A stretch of DNA of 64,000 bases, taken from the NCBI GenBank assembly GCA_965220205.1, contig OZ244812.1, forward strand, positions 1,736,001-1,800,000, in the 5' to 3' direction. The position numbers and the translations under genes are program-made. Under the pieces are notes generated by a model. That model was not told the origin of the DNA and searched no databases. It was given only the letters and a program-made list of their open reading frames with translations. Positions 42,652-51,054 of the stretch are shown piece after piece; position 1 is the stretch's first letter; each line of letters begins with the position of its first letter. The DNA is from G965220205 sp965220205 (GTDB taxonomy: Bacteria; Chloroflexota; Dehalococcoidia; Lucifugimonadales; Australimonadaceae).

Positions 42652-42729
42652 GCGCCCGCGGACGACCGGGAGGATGCGCGGCGCTCTCCCGCAAACAGTA
42701 GGGTTGTCCCCGCGAATCGTCAACCGTGG
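42652..42729 (-). repeat. duplicated promoter/leader element, copy 1
   Basis: About 75 bp, roughly 85% identical and in the same orientation as 47283-47357. On the minus strand it contains TTGACG, 17-bp spacer, TACTGT. This is followed by a leader that can fold as CGGGAG/CTCCCG around a 13-nt loop. It ends about 36 nt before the amidohydrolase ATG. Confidence 0.8.
42695..42723 (-). promoter_or_regulatory. promoter of the amidohydrolase gene inside repeat copy 1
   Basis: Minus strand: TTGACG (42723-42718), 17-bp spacer, TACTGT (42700-42695). Expected transcription start near 42688, giving a leader of about 70 nt. Confidence 0.7.
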
Positions 42730-42853
42730 CCGGTTAGGAGGCGGCATGAGGGGTAATGCCAGTCGTTTGACGCTCGGGAACTGCGAAATGAAACGAAATG
42801 GCAGGCTCCGCGCACGCCTAGGCAAGCGTTCTCAGGCGTAAGCAGTCTCAAAA

Positions 42854-42883
42854 TGTGGCTCATTGTGGATCATTGTGGCTCAT
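42854..42883. repeat. three tandem 10-bp repeats
   Basis: TGTGGCTCAT, TGTGGATCAT, TGTGGCTCAT head to tail. Same 10-bp period as the arrays at 76-105 and 42934-42963. Confidence 0.75.
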
Positions 42884-42933
42884 TCTCCGAGTGCGGGGCT
42901 GTCCCGGCGCGGGAGGGGGTTGCGTTGTTTCCA

Positions 42934-42963
42934 GGCGACATTCGGTGACAATTGGCGACATTC
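42934..42963. repeat. three tandem 10-bp repeats
   Basis: GGCGACATTC, GGTGACAATT, GGCGACATTC head to tail; the outer units match the GCGACATT core of the array at 76-105. Confidence 0.75.
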
Positions 42964-42984
42964 CTCCTCGGGGTCAGGCCGGAC

Positions 42985-43062
42985 GCCGGTGTTGTCCGCG
43001 CGGGGGGCCGCGCGAGCGGTTCCCCCCTCCTCAATCCTCCCTCCGTGAGGGAGGAGGTCAGA
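42985..43062. repeat. hairpin repeat unit, left copy
   Basis: A unit matching those at 47377-47605: a GC-rich part with GTTGTCCGCGCGG and CCGCGCGAGCGG, then CCCCTCCTCAATCCTCC and the hairpin CTCCCTC-CGT-GAGGGAG. A shorter relative begins at 43160. Confidence 0.78.
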
Positions 43063-43185
43063 TGGGAGGGCCGTTGGGGACAGGGTAGGAGGCGAGGAGG
43101 GGACTGCGCAACGGGCCGGTGTCACGGCGGCGACGGGGCGCGTAACGCGAGACTGCGGAGTTCCCCTCCTCAATCCTCCCCCGGT

Positions 43186-43233
43186 GGGGGTGGAGGTCAG
43201 ACGGGCGGCGGGGGTGGAGGTCAGACGGGCGGC
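43186..43233. repeat. 24-bp tandem duplication
   Basis: Two perfect 24-bp copies (43186-43209 and 43210-43233) beginning GGGGGTGGAGGTCAGACGGG. The second copy ends one base before the stop codon of the restriction-modification gene. Confidence 0.85.
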
Positions 43234-43234
43234 G

Positions 43235-46200
43235 TCACGGCGTGATCGACACGACCGTGTCCGTATCTCCGGCGGCGAGGGCGTTCATGTAGGCGAGGAT
43301 GAGGTCGCGGGTGCGGTAGGCGCCGAACTCCTTGTTGTCCTGGGCGCGAACGATCGGGAACGTGCTCAGGACGTAGTCGGCGTCGTCGCGGGAGAGGCCG
43401 TAGAGGTGGAAGTAGAGGGCGTCGAGCCGGGCGCAGGTGGCGGCGTTCATTCGCGTCCCAGATGAAGGGCGGACCCTGGTAGCCGAGGTCGCGGGCGAAT
43501 GGCGCCATGTCGTTGGCGGTGTAAGTGAGCCGCAGCACGTGGTCGCGGACCAGATCGCGGGCAGTCGTGGCGCCGAACTGCCGGTCGTAGTCCTCGGGCG
43601 CGATGACCGGGAGCTGTTCGACTATGTACAAGTTCAGACTAGTGCCCTGAATCTTCTGCCGTGCGACGAAGTCCAAGCAGATGGAGTTCAGGTTCGCCAC
43701 GAGGCAGGCAGCGGCTGGGCCGTCGCTGCCGACGAAGAGGGGGACTTTGTTTCCAAACCCCGCCCACGGGACTAACGATGCAATCACTGTTCGTGCGTCA
43801 GTCGGCCTCGCGATGTCGCGGAACCCAAGCGTCCAGCCGCGGTTCCGAAGCATGGTTAGCTCTACGTCTTTGGCCGGAACCCAATACTCGGACCCAGGCA
43901 GGAAGCTAGGATCCGCGTGCTGCGCCTCAGTGACCTCTTCGCTGAGGTAGGGGTTGTGCGTGTTTTCCGGGTTCACCCGAACGGAGTTCGCTCGATGGTC
44001 GAAATGCCAGATCATGCGGCCCTGATAGAGCGGCAGATACAACTCCTCGCCCTTCTTCCAGCGATTGCCTTCGACGGGGTAGTAACCCTCAGTTTCGAGT
44101 TGCCGCCTGGTTCTGAAAAGATCGGAGTCTGAAGTCATATTGAAAAGCCCCTGCATGTAGCGCACCGGCCAAGCCCGACGCTCGGCTCCCTGTGAACGGT
44201 CGATCAGCACCGGATGCTGCTCATAGATGCGGCGGGTGAGTATGGCGTCGCGGCGGGTGCGGAAGACGGGGGCTGTGCCGGTGTTGGGGTTGACGCGAGC
44301 AAAGTCCGACGGGGCCAGTGGGAAACAGCGGTCGGGGTCCTTGATGGTCTCGGCGTCGTGCAGGAAGAAGGCGCACGTGGTCTCGTCGAACCGCCGCTCC
44401 TCGCCGCCGAATATCAGGGCGCAGAACTTGAACGACGCGTGGACATCCTTGAAGAAGACCTTCTTGTTCTCGATCGAACAGACCGGAAACACGTCCGCCG
44501 GTGGAGACGGACTTGAAGAAGGCCGCCGCCGTCAGGTCGGCGTAGATGCCGGAGGGCGTGAGCAGGCCTACGAAACCGTCCGGCCTGACAAGCCTCATCG
44601 CGCGCTCAACGAAAAGGGAATAGAGATTGATGCGCCCACCACTCAGCAGGGGATAGTGACCGGACGCGCGGACCAAGTCTACGAGACTATCCGCTTGCTC
44701 CCTCGCCGCGTCGAACTCGGCAGCAAGGGGTTCTTCTCGGGCACGCAGCTGTTGGATCATGGCCTTCCGCTCAGCTGCGGTTGGCGCTAGGGCTATGTCA
44801 GGCGAACGAGTGGCGAACCACTCCACCTCTGGCTGCTCAATGTGGTCCCACGGCGGGTTCCCGATGACGGCGTCGAAACCGCCCTGCGGGTGGTTGTCCT
44901 GCCATCCGGTCCAGACGCCGGGGAACGCGGCCTCCCAGTGCAGGAACCCCTCGCGCTCCGCGATGGCCTTGGCCCTGCTCCATAGGTCGGTGAACGCCGA
45001 CCAGAAGGACCGTTGTCTGATTGAGTCTTCGTCATCGACGCCAGCAGGGCCTTTCGCGATCACCTGGTAGGCCCTGTCTTCCTTTAGGGCCAGCATCCCC
45101 ACCAGCGGCTCTTCAAAGCCGATGCGTTCCTTCGTCTTCATTCCCGCAGTCAGCCAACGAACTCCAGTGAGCGTGTCGAGCACCCCACGGAGCTCCGAAG
45201 TGGTCGCCTCTATGCTCCGAAAGAGTTGGGCTGACTCGCGAACTTCGGCCAGGTCGGCATCGGACATCTGCTCAATGTCGTGCATCGCCTTTGTTGCAGA
45301 CTCGGCCGCCTGGATCGCGCTACCGGAATACATGCCTCCCAGACGCTTCAGGTCTTGGGCGGCGTCGCTCACGCGCAGGCCGACAAGCGCGTCGCCGCTG
45401 CGCAGGTGGTGATCCAAAAACGATAGCGGGGCGCCGACAGTGAAGCTGTGGAGCCAGAGGGAAACCTTGGCCAGCTCGACGGTGAGGGAGTTCTTGTCCA
45501 CGCCGTAGATGCAACGCTTGAGCACCATCCGTCTGATGATGGCCTGGTCGGTGAGAAGGGCCTCGTCCATGACCCAATTGGACGCCCTGGCCCGTTGGAG
45601 GATGTCCCGCCGGACCGCAGCAACGCGCTCTACCAGCGGCGATACGTACTCGCCGTCGAGCCACTCCGGGACCGCCGGAACGTACTCGACCATGTCAGCG
45701 ATGTAGTCGGAAAGGAAGTCGACGGCAGTGACGAGGAAGTGGCCGCTCCCCATCGCGGGGTCGAGCACCTTCAGGCCGAGGACCGCCTCGGCCGGGTCCA
45801 GCTTGCGCAGTTCCGCTTCGCGTTCGGCTTTGGGGCGGCGGTCGCTCTTCAGCTCCGCCGCCTTCTTCTCGAACTTCGCTCGCCGCTCCTCGGCCAGGGG
45901 CTTGAGAGTGCGTTCGACGATCAGGTCGACGAGCTCCTGGGGCGTGAAGAAGCTGCCGCTGTCCTTGCGGGCGTAGCTATTGAGGCGCACGACGACCTCG
46001 CCGTATTCGTTTCGGACAGGCTCGCGTTCCAACAGACGCTCGTAGAGCGAGCCCAACTGCTGGACGGACATGTCGCGATAGTTGACGAAGCGCCGACCCT
46101 GGGCGGTCTTGGCGTGGCTCAGGTCGTAGATGAGCGGAGCGATCGTGGCGTCTGCTAGGCGCACCTTGGAGAGCAGCGGAGCGGCTTCTGCGGCGAACAG

Positions 46201-47253
46201 GCCGCCGTTGTAAGGCGGAAGGCCGATGGACGTGTCGCCCCGGTCGATGAGACGGCACAGCGTCATCAGGTGGTCGTAGTAGTGGGAGGAGCCGGCGGAG
46301 AAGGCGGCGCCTTGCTCGGTCCGGCGGGCGATGTCCTGGCGGACCGGCTTCCGCAAGCCGTAGTCCTCGTAGCGGCGGTCGTTCACGGGGAGCAGGCCCC
46401 GGTCCTCGGCGTAAAGGACGAAGAGCAGCCGGTAGAGGAAGATGAGCGCCGCTTGGCGGACCTGCGGGAGCGCCTCGCCGGTCGCTTCGGCCAGCGCCCG
46501 GACCAACTCAGGGAAGACGCTCTCGAAGACGACGCTCGACAGGTCCTGAGCAACCTTCGCCTCGTAGCGCTTCCCTTCGTCCAGGGCTCTTTCGAGGAAG
46601 CTGGCCACGGCGCCGTCCTGCGGCGTGAAGGAGGAGCGGCGGAACAGCAGGTGGAAGAGGCGCAGGGCGGCCTCGTCGCCGGACTCGAGCATTGCGCCGA
46701 GATCGGCCTCGTAGTAGCCGGCGGCGCGGGGACGGGCGCGGTAGTCGTAGAGGCGCCACACGCCGCCGTTGGTCAGGATTCCCCACCGGATTTCCCCATC
46801 GGACGCGTCATCGGCCGTCGCGAGATAGCGCAGAATCTGGCCGTGGGGACTGGCCGCTTGGACCTTGTCGTCCGTGTCGCGGGAGTCGAGGGGGAGACCG
46901 AATCGCTTGCTCTCCTCGACGACGGCGGCGTGCCGGAAGCGCTCGGCGGGGGGGCTTGCGGCGGCGCGGTCCTTGGAAGCGGCGTCGGCAAAGAGGAGGT
47001 GGTCGGGGATGTCCTCGTTGCGCGCGGCGCCTTGCTGGGGCAGGTAATCGGTCCAGCCGAGGCTCTCCAGTACGGGCCGAATCAGGTCCTGCTCCGTCAG
47101 CGCCTCGTTGGGCCGGTCGTGCTCCGCAAAGGGCGAGAGCGTCTGGGCGGCGCTCTTTCGAAACGTCTCGAAGGCCGCGGCCGACGCGCGCCATTCGGGC
47201 GTAGCCTTGACGCCGTCGGTGAGGAAGTAGTCCGTGAATAGATGGCCGGGCAT
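43235..47253 (-). pseudogene. Eco57I-like (type IIG) restriction-modification enzyme, two frameshifts
   Basis: Reads as one protein of about 1,340 residues in three frames. The first frame runs from ATG 47253 to near 44500, the second to near 43455, and the third to the stop at 43235. N-terminal part: LTEQDLIRPVLESLGW, then PDHLLF and VVEESKRFGL, a plausible PD-(D/E)xK nuclease core. Middle: methyltransferase motif I LDPAMGSGHFLV and motif IV GNPPWD. C-terminal part: specificity-like region with LNLYIVEQLPVI, ending MNALAAGDTDTVVSITP. Sequence stays coherent across both shifts, which suggests recent decay, phase variation or assembly error. Repeats of two families flank the gene on both sides, and it interrupts a catabolic region. 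Confidence 0.85.
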
Positions 47254-47282
47254 GTCAAATCCGAGGGGAGCGGTGTTCGACA

Positions 47283-47357
47283 GCGCCCGCGGAGGACGGG
47301 AGAATGCGGCGCTCTCCCGCAAACGGTAGGGTTGCGCTCGGGAATCGTCAACTGGGG
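47283..47357 (-). repeat. duplicated promoter/leader element, copy 2
   Basis: Same orientation as copy 1 at 42652-42729. The promoter boxes and the 17-bp spacing are kept, and the downstream hairpin is kept as CGGGAGA/TCTCCCG, with base changes on both sides of the stem relative to copy 1. It ends 30 nt before the restriction gene ATG. Confidence 0.8.
47323..47351 (-). promoter_or_regulatory. promoter of the restriction-modification gene inside repeat copy 2
   Basis: Minus strand: TTGACG (47351-47346), 17-bp spacer, TACCGT (47328-47323). Expected start near 47316, leader of about 63 nt. Confidence 0.65.
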
Positions 47358-47376
47358 CGCTTGGGGGCTGCGGGGT

Positions 47377-47605
47377 TCTCCCTCCTCAATCCTCCCCCGT
47401 GAGGGAGGAGGCCAGGCCGGGAGCGGGCGGGGCGTTGTCCTGTCCGCGCGGGCCGCGCGAGCGGTTTCCCCCCTCCTCAATCCTCCCTCCGCGAGGGAGG
47501 AGGCCAAGCCGGGAGCGGGCGGGGCGTTGTCCTGTCCGCGCGGGGGCCGCGCGAGCGGTTCCCCCCTCCTCAATCCTCCCTCCGTGAGGGAGGAGGCCAA
47601 ACCAG
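47377..47605. repeat. tandem hairpin repeats, about 92-bp unit, 2.4 copies
   Basis: CTCAATCC words at 47385, 47476 and 47569 mark a period of 91-93 bp. Each unit has CCTCCTCAATCCTCC, a hairpin CTCCCTC-NNN-GAGGGAG, GCCGGGAGCGGGCGGGGCG and CCGCGCGAGCGG. The same unit occurs on the other side of the restriction gene at 42985-43062. Confidence 0.85.
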
Positions 47606-47671
47606 GGGACGCGACGGGGGAGCGGCCCGGCGGATTGGAGTAGGATAGGGTCGGCTGATAGGAGGTGACGG

Positions 47672-48922
47672 ATGCTCTCCCAGGAACAGAACGATCTGCT
47701 GACGCGGACGGGGCCGGGGACGCCCGGCGGCGAGTTGTTGCGGCGCTACTGGCAGCCGGCGGCGCTCTCCGAGGAGCTGCCTCCGGGCGGGGCGCCGCTG
47801 CCCATCCGTCTCCTGAGCGAGGACCTAGTCCTCTTCCGGGACGAGCGAGGCCGAATCGGGCTGATCGGCTTGCACTGCCTCCACCGGGGAGCGGACCTGA
47901 GCTACGGCCGGCTCGAGCACGGCGGGCTCCGGTGCATCTACCACGGCTGGCTCTACGACGTCGAGGGCAAGTGCCTCCAGCAGCCGGGCGAGCCGGAGGG
48001 GAGCCGCTACTTCGAGAAGATCCGGAACGTCGCCTATCCGTGCCGAGAAGTCGGGGGCCTGATATTGGCCTACCTGGGGCCGGGCGCTCCGCCGGAGACG
48101 TCGGCCTACCCGTTCCTCGTTGCCCCCGACGAACTCAGGGCCAACTCGAAGCACTACGACGACTGCAACTACCTCCAGGGCAACGAAGGCAACATCGACT
48201 CGGTCCACTCGAGCTTTCTCCATGACGGCGACCCGGTGAACCCCGAGAACAACCACGGGTACGAGCTCATCGAAGCGGTGGAGACGCACTACGGCTTCCG
48301 CGCCTACTGGGTCCGGCCCGACGGGCCGGAGACCCTCTCCGTCCAGGTGCGGAACAACTTTGCGCTGCCCAACATCACGGCCATCGGGGACGGGATGACT
48401 GCCAACTGGCACGTGCCTATTGACGACACGCACCACTGGAAGTACTGGCTCCGGACGTGTCCGTCGGCGGCCGCGCGCGACGCGGCGGTCGCAGGGCGAG
48501 CCGACCTCACGGGCGACTATCACCTCGTCCGCAACCGGGAGAACCGGTACCTCCAGGACCGCGAGGAGATGAAGACGCTGACCTACAGCGGACTAGGACT
48601 CGTCAACCAGCCACAGGACGCGTGCGTGCTGGAAACGGCAGGGCCGATCCAGGACCGCGAACAGGAGCACCTCGGCTTCACCGATCAGGCCATCATCGTC
48701 CAACGGCAACAGCTGTTCCGGGCGATCGAGGACGTGCAAGCGGGCCGCGACCCGGCGGGCGTCATCCGGGACCCCGCGCGGAACGATTTCGGGGAGATGT
48801 GGGGCGGGCACTACACAGTGCCGCGGTCGTTCGACTGGAGAACGGCCTCCCGCGAGGAGCTCGAGGCGGCCGCGGGATCCTCGGGCCAGGGCCGGATCAG
48901 ACGGAGGCGCCGCGCGGAGTGA
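47672..48922 (+). CDS. Rieske 2Fe-2S oxygenase alpha subunit (paralogue 3)
   Basis: 416-aa Rieske oxygenase. Rieske ligands: C-L-H and C-I-Y-H-G-W (CLHRGADLSYGRLEHGG between). Iron site: D-S-V-H-S-S-F-L-H in GNIDSVHSSFLH. N-terminus LLTRTGPGTPGGELLRRYW is shared with the other two. ATG 47672 has an excellent AGGAGGTG ribosome-binding site. The C-terminal 20 residues are Arg-rich. Convergent with the metallo-beta-lactamase-fold gene. Substrate unknown. Confidence 0.92.
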   Translation: MLSQEQNDLLTRTGPGTPGGELLRRYWQPAALSEELPPGGAPLPIRLLSEDLVLFRDERGRIGLIGLHCLHRGADLSYGRLEHGGLRCIYHGWLYDVEGKCLQQPGEPEGSRYFEKIRNVAYPCREVGGLILAYLGPGAPPETSAYPFLVAPDELRANSKHYDDCNYLQGNEGNIDSVHSSFLHDGDPVNPENNHGYELIEAVETHYGFRAYWVRPDGPETLSVQVRNNFALPNITAIGDGMTANWHVPIDDTHHWKYWLRTCPSAAARDAAVAGRADLTGDYHLVRNRENRYLQDREEMKTLTYSGLGLVNQPQDACVLETAGPIQDREQEHLGFTDQAIIVQRQQLFRAIEDVQAGRDPAGVIRDPARNDFGEMWGGHYTVPRSFDWRTASREELEAAAGSSGQGRIRRRRRAE

Positions 48923-48953
48923 GGGCGCGGCGGCTACCTCGCCAGCACGACGT

Positions 48954-49880
48954 TCACGCTTGCGGCGGGCGGCGACGCTCGCGCTCGTAGTAGGTCTGGT
49001 AGGCGCGGACGACCGGCATGTACGACCGGTCGGCCCTGCTCGGGTCCGCGAAGAGGTACTCCCGCACCTGTTCCTCGAGCGACTCCTCCGTATCGCCACG
49101 GTCGGTCCCATTCCGTATGAGGTCGCCCAGCTCGATGGTGACGCGCTCCACGGCGTCGATGGCGAACGCCGGGTTGGACGCGAGGAAGCCTGTGTGTACG
49201 GGAAGCAGATAGCGCGGGGACAGCTCCCGCGCCCGGCGGATGGACGCCAGGCTGGCGGGCACGTCGAAGTACGGCAGCGTCAGGGGCGGATCGGGCATAA
49301 AGCGGTGGGGCATGTAGTTGCCGAGTCCATGCCCGCAGTACAGCGCGCGATTCGTCTCGTCGTAGACGCCGATGTGGTCGAGCGAGTGCCCCGGCATGAA
49401 CAGCACCTGGTAGGGGCGGCCGCCCATCGAGAGCCGGTGGCCGTCCTCGACGCTCGCCAGGCGCTCTTGCGGCACGGGCAGCACCGGCCCGAACACGCTC
49501 TCCCACTCACTCCCGAACACCTGCGCGGTGCCCGCAATCAGGCGCTCGGGGTTGACGACGTACGGCGCGCCGCGCGTATGCACGACGACCGAGGCTTTGG
49601 GAAGCTCGCGGACCAGCCAGCCGGCGCCGCCGCCGTGGTCGACGTGGATGTGCGACGGCACGACGTATTCGATGGCCCCCGGGTCGTACCCGAGGTCTCG
49701 CAGCGCCTGGAGCGTCTCCTCCGCGACGACGGTCGGGCCGGGGTCCAAGAGGGCGGGACTCGGCCCTTCGATGTACCAAACGGCGTGCGGGAACGCGCCG
49801 TCGGTCAGCAGGCCGGCGGTGTCCCGGCCATAGGTCGTGTGCATCTCCAAGACGCCGGGGAAGACCTCGCGCACATCCAT
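48954..49880 (-). CDS. metallo-beta-lactamase-fold hydrolase
   Basis: 308-aa MBL-fold protein. H77-I-H79-V-D81-H82 (SHIHVDHGGG) gives the zinc site, with His165 (MPGHSLDHIG) and a late His in LLPVHTGF. At the position usually held by the bridging Asp (family line LYxGD) this protein has His184 (ALYCGHGLGNY). ATG 49880 (MDVREVFPGVLEMHT) begins the homologous part; sequence upstream belongs to the tRNA region. Substrate is unknown; lactonases and glyoxalase II-like thioesterases share the fold. Confidence 0.85.
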   Translation of the reverse strand: MDVREVFPGVLEMHTTYGRDTAGLLTDGAFPHAVWYIEGPSPALLDPGPTVVAEETLQALRDLGYDPGAIEYVVPSHIHVDHGGGAGWLVRELPKASVVVHTRGAPYVVNPERLIAGTAQVFGSEWESVFGPVLPVPQERLASVEDGHRLSMGGRPYQVLFMPGHSLDHIGVYDETNRALYCGHGLGNYMPHRFMPDPPLTLPYFDVPASLASIRRARELSPRYLLPVHTGFLASNPAFAIDAVERVTIELGDLIRNGTDRGDTEESLEEQVREYLFADPSRADRSYMPVVRAYQTYYERERRRPPQA

Positions 49881-49924
49881 GGAAGCACTACCTTGCCGGG
49901 GAACGGTCGGGGCTGACGCGTGTG

Positions 49925-50001
49925 TGGTCGGGGAGCCGGGATTTGAACCCGGGGCCTCTACGTCCCGAACGTAGCGCGCTACCGAACTGCGCCACTCCCC
50001 G
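49925..50001 (-). tRNA. tRNA-Pro (anticodon CGG)
   Basis: 77 nt including an encoded CCA. Acceptor CGGGGAG pairs with CTCCCCG, the anticodon arm is CTACG-TTCGGGA-CGTAG with anticodon CGG, and the T arm contains GGTTCAAATCC. It lies between the MBL gene and the rpmH operon, on the opposite strand to rpmH. Confidence 0.97.
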
Positions 50002-50145
50002 AAACACGAGCGACCCCTTGCGGGGCCGCGTTGGGATTCTAGCACACTATGCGCCCCCGCCCAAGGGCCGTCGAAGGCGGCGGACTCTCCCTTCTCCATT
50101 CCTCACGGCGTCGTGAGGGCGCAGCCTGCGCAGCCTACGCAGCCT

Positions 50146-50175
50146 TTGACACGAGCACAGCCTCGACGGTACAAT
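50146..50175 (+). promoter_or_regulatory. promoter of the rpmH-rnpA operon
   Basis: TTGACA (50146-50151), 18-bp spacer, TACAAT (50170-50175). The rpmH GTG lies about 35 nt beyond the expected start. Three GCAGCCT words at 9-10-bp spacing lie just upstream (50121-50145). No DnaA boxes (TTATNCACA) are seen, so this is not an evident origin. Confidence 0.8.
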
Positions 50176-50217
50176 GGCCCATCGTTGGGCGACCGCCCCT
50201 CCGAAGGAATCCGACCT

Positions 50218-50355
50218 GTGCCGAAGCGAACGTGGCAACCCAAGAAACGACGCCGGCTCCGCCGCCATGGATTCATGGCAAGGATGCGCACGCCCGGTGG
50301 CCGGAGGGTCATCAGTCGGCGGCGGTTCAAGGGGAGGCACGAGTTGGCGGTATAG
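50218..50355 (+). CDS. rpmH: 50S ribosomal protein L34
   Basis: 45-aa basic protein with the L34 signature PKRTWQPKKRRRLRRHGFMARM and RTPGGRRVISRRRFKGR (in parts: KRTWQPKKRRRLRRHGF). GTG 50218 is preceded by GAAGGAA. The rnpA frame begins inside this gene and runs across its stop codon TAG at 50353. Confidence 0.96.
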   Translation: MPKRTWQPKKRRRLRRHGFMARMRTPGGRRVISRRRFKGRHELAV

Positions 50356-50750
50356 CGCCGGACTCCAGGGACGGGCGGCCAACTCGCACGATCAAGCGGG
50401 AGCAGCGGCTCCGGCGCAAGAGCGATTTCGAGGCGCTTCGCAAGCGCGGCATCTCACGAACCCACCCCCTCCTCGTGCTGCGCGCTATCCCGAACGCACT
50501 GCCCTATGCGCGATTCGGGTTCATCGTCAGCCGCCGGGTTGCCGCCCACGCGGTTGATCGGAACAGAGTACGAAGGCGCCTCCGCGAAATCGCCAGGGGC
50601 GCTCCGGTGAAGTCCGGGTGGGACCTGCTGTTTATCGCTCGGCGAGACGCCGCGACCACGGACTTCCACAGCCTCCGGCGGGCCGCTCACGAGTTGGAAC
50701 GCAGAGCGGGGTTGGCGAGTTCTAGCGACGCGGCGGCGGGAGACGAGTGA
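50232..50750 (+). CDS. rnpA: ribonuclease P protein component, overlapping rpmH
   Basis: Protein subunit of RNase P. The conserved part starts at IKREQRLRRKSDFEALRKRG and includes RFGFIVSRRVAAHAVDRNRV and RRRLREIAR. No ATG, GTG or TTG exists in frame between this conserved part and GTG 50232, which lies 14 nt after the rpmH start in a different frame. The inferred 172-aa protein therefore has an extra N-terminal segment of about 55 residues, encoded over rpmH. Thermus shows the same nested arrangement with an extended RnpA. Non-standard alternatives are ATA 50352, which overlaps the rpmH stop, or ATC just before KREQRL. The stop overlaps yidD. Confidence 0.85.
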   Translation: MATQETTPAPPPWIHGKDAHARWPEGHQSAAVQGEARVGGIAPDSRDGRPTRTIKREQRLRRKSDFEALRKRGISRTHPLLVLRAIPNALPYARFGFIVSRRVAAHAVDRNRVRRRLREIARGAPVKSGWDLLFIARRDAATTDFHSLRRAAHELERRAGLASSSDAAAGDE

Positions 50751-50992
50751 TGCGCGGGGCAGTGATAGGGTTGATTTCGTTCTACCAGCACAGGCTCTCG
50801 CCGTTCTGGCCCGGAACGTGCCGCTACGATCCGACCTGCTCGCACTACGCGCAGGACGCCATCGAGCGCCACGGCGTCCTGCGCGGCGGTTGGATGAGCA
50901 TCCGGCGGCTCGCCCGCTGCAACCCTTGGGGCGGACAGGGTTACGACCCGGCGCCGCCGAAACGTGATCAGCAACCGGCGTCCGCCCGCTAA
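50750..50992 (+). CDS. yidD: membrane protein insertion efficiency factor YidD
   Basis: 80-aa protein with the YidD signature: YQHRLSPFWPGTCRYDPTCS, HYAQDAIERHGVLRG, and RLARCNPWGGQGYDPAP. ATG 50750 overlaps the rnpA stop (TGATG); a GTG one codon earlier is possible. Aids YidC-dependent membrane insertion and sits in the usual rnpA-yidD-yidC order, except for one inserted gene. Confidence 0.95.
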   Translation: MRGAVIGLISFYQHRLSPFWPGTCRYDPTCSHYAQDAIERHGVLRGGWMSIRRLARCNPWGGQGYDPAPPKRDQQPASAR

Positions 50993-51054
50993 GCAGCGGG
51001 TCTCGCCGTCGCTGCCGCGGGCCATTGGCCCCGGCAAGCAAGGACTATCGTAGC

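Larger units (their letters stand above)
42617..43234. other. repeat-rich intergenic region left of the restriction gene
   Basis: No gene is supported. From left to right it holds the duplicated promoter/leader element (42652-42729), a spaced GAAATG pair near 42783, two 10-bp-period arrays (42854-42883 and 42934-42963), a hairpin repeat unit (42985-43062), a partial second unit (43160-43185) and a 24-bp tandem duplication (43186-43233) that touches the stop codon of the restriction gene. Confidence 0.75.
47254..47671. other. repeat-rich intergenic region right of the restriction gene
   Basis: No gene is seen. It contains the second promoter/leader element (47283-47357), the tandem hairpin repeats (47377-47605), and the leader of the third Rieske gene with AGGAGGTG before ATG 47672. 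Confidence 0.75.

Noticed and set aside
43235..47253. Complete phage-defence island such as BREX or DISARM
   Set aside because: Only one methyltransferase/nuclease gene is present; none of the companion genes of those systems is in the flanks.
42985..47605. CRISPR array
   Set aside because: The repeats are few, about 92 bp apart in tandem with similar sequence between hairpins, and lack unique spacers or cas genes.
50002..50217. Possible replication origin beside rpmH
   Set aside because: The rpmH-rnpA-yidC block often lies near oriC, but no dnaA, dnaN or parAB gene and no DnaA-box cluster is seen; upstream are a tRNA and an MBL-fold gene.
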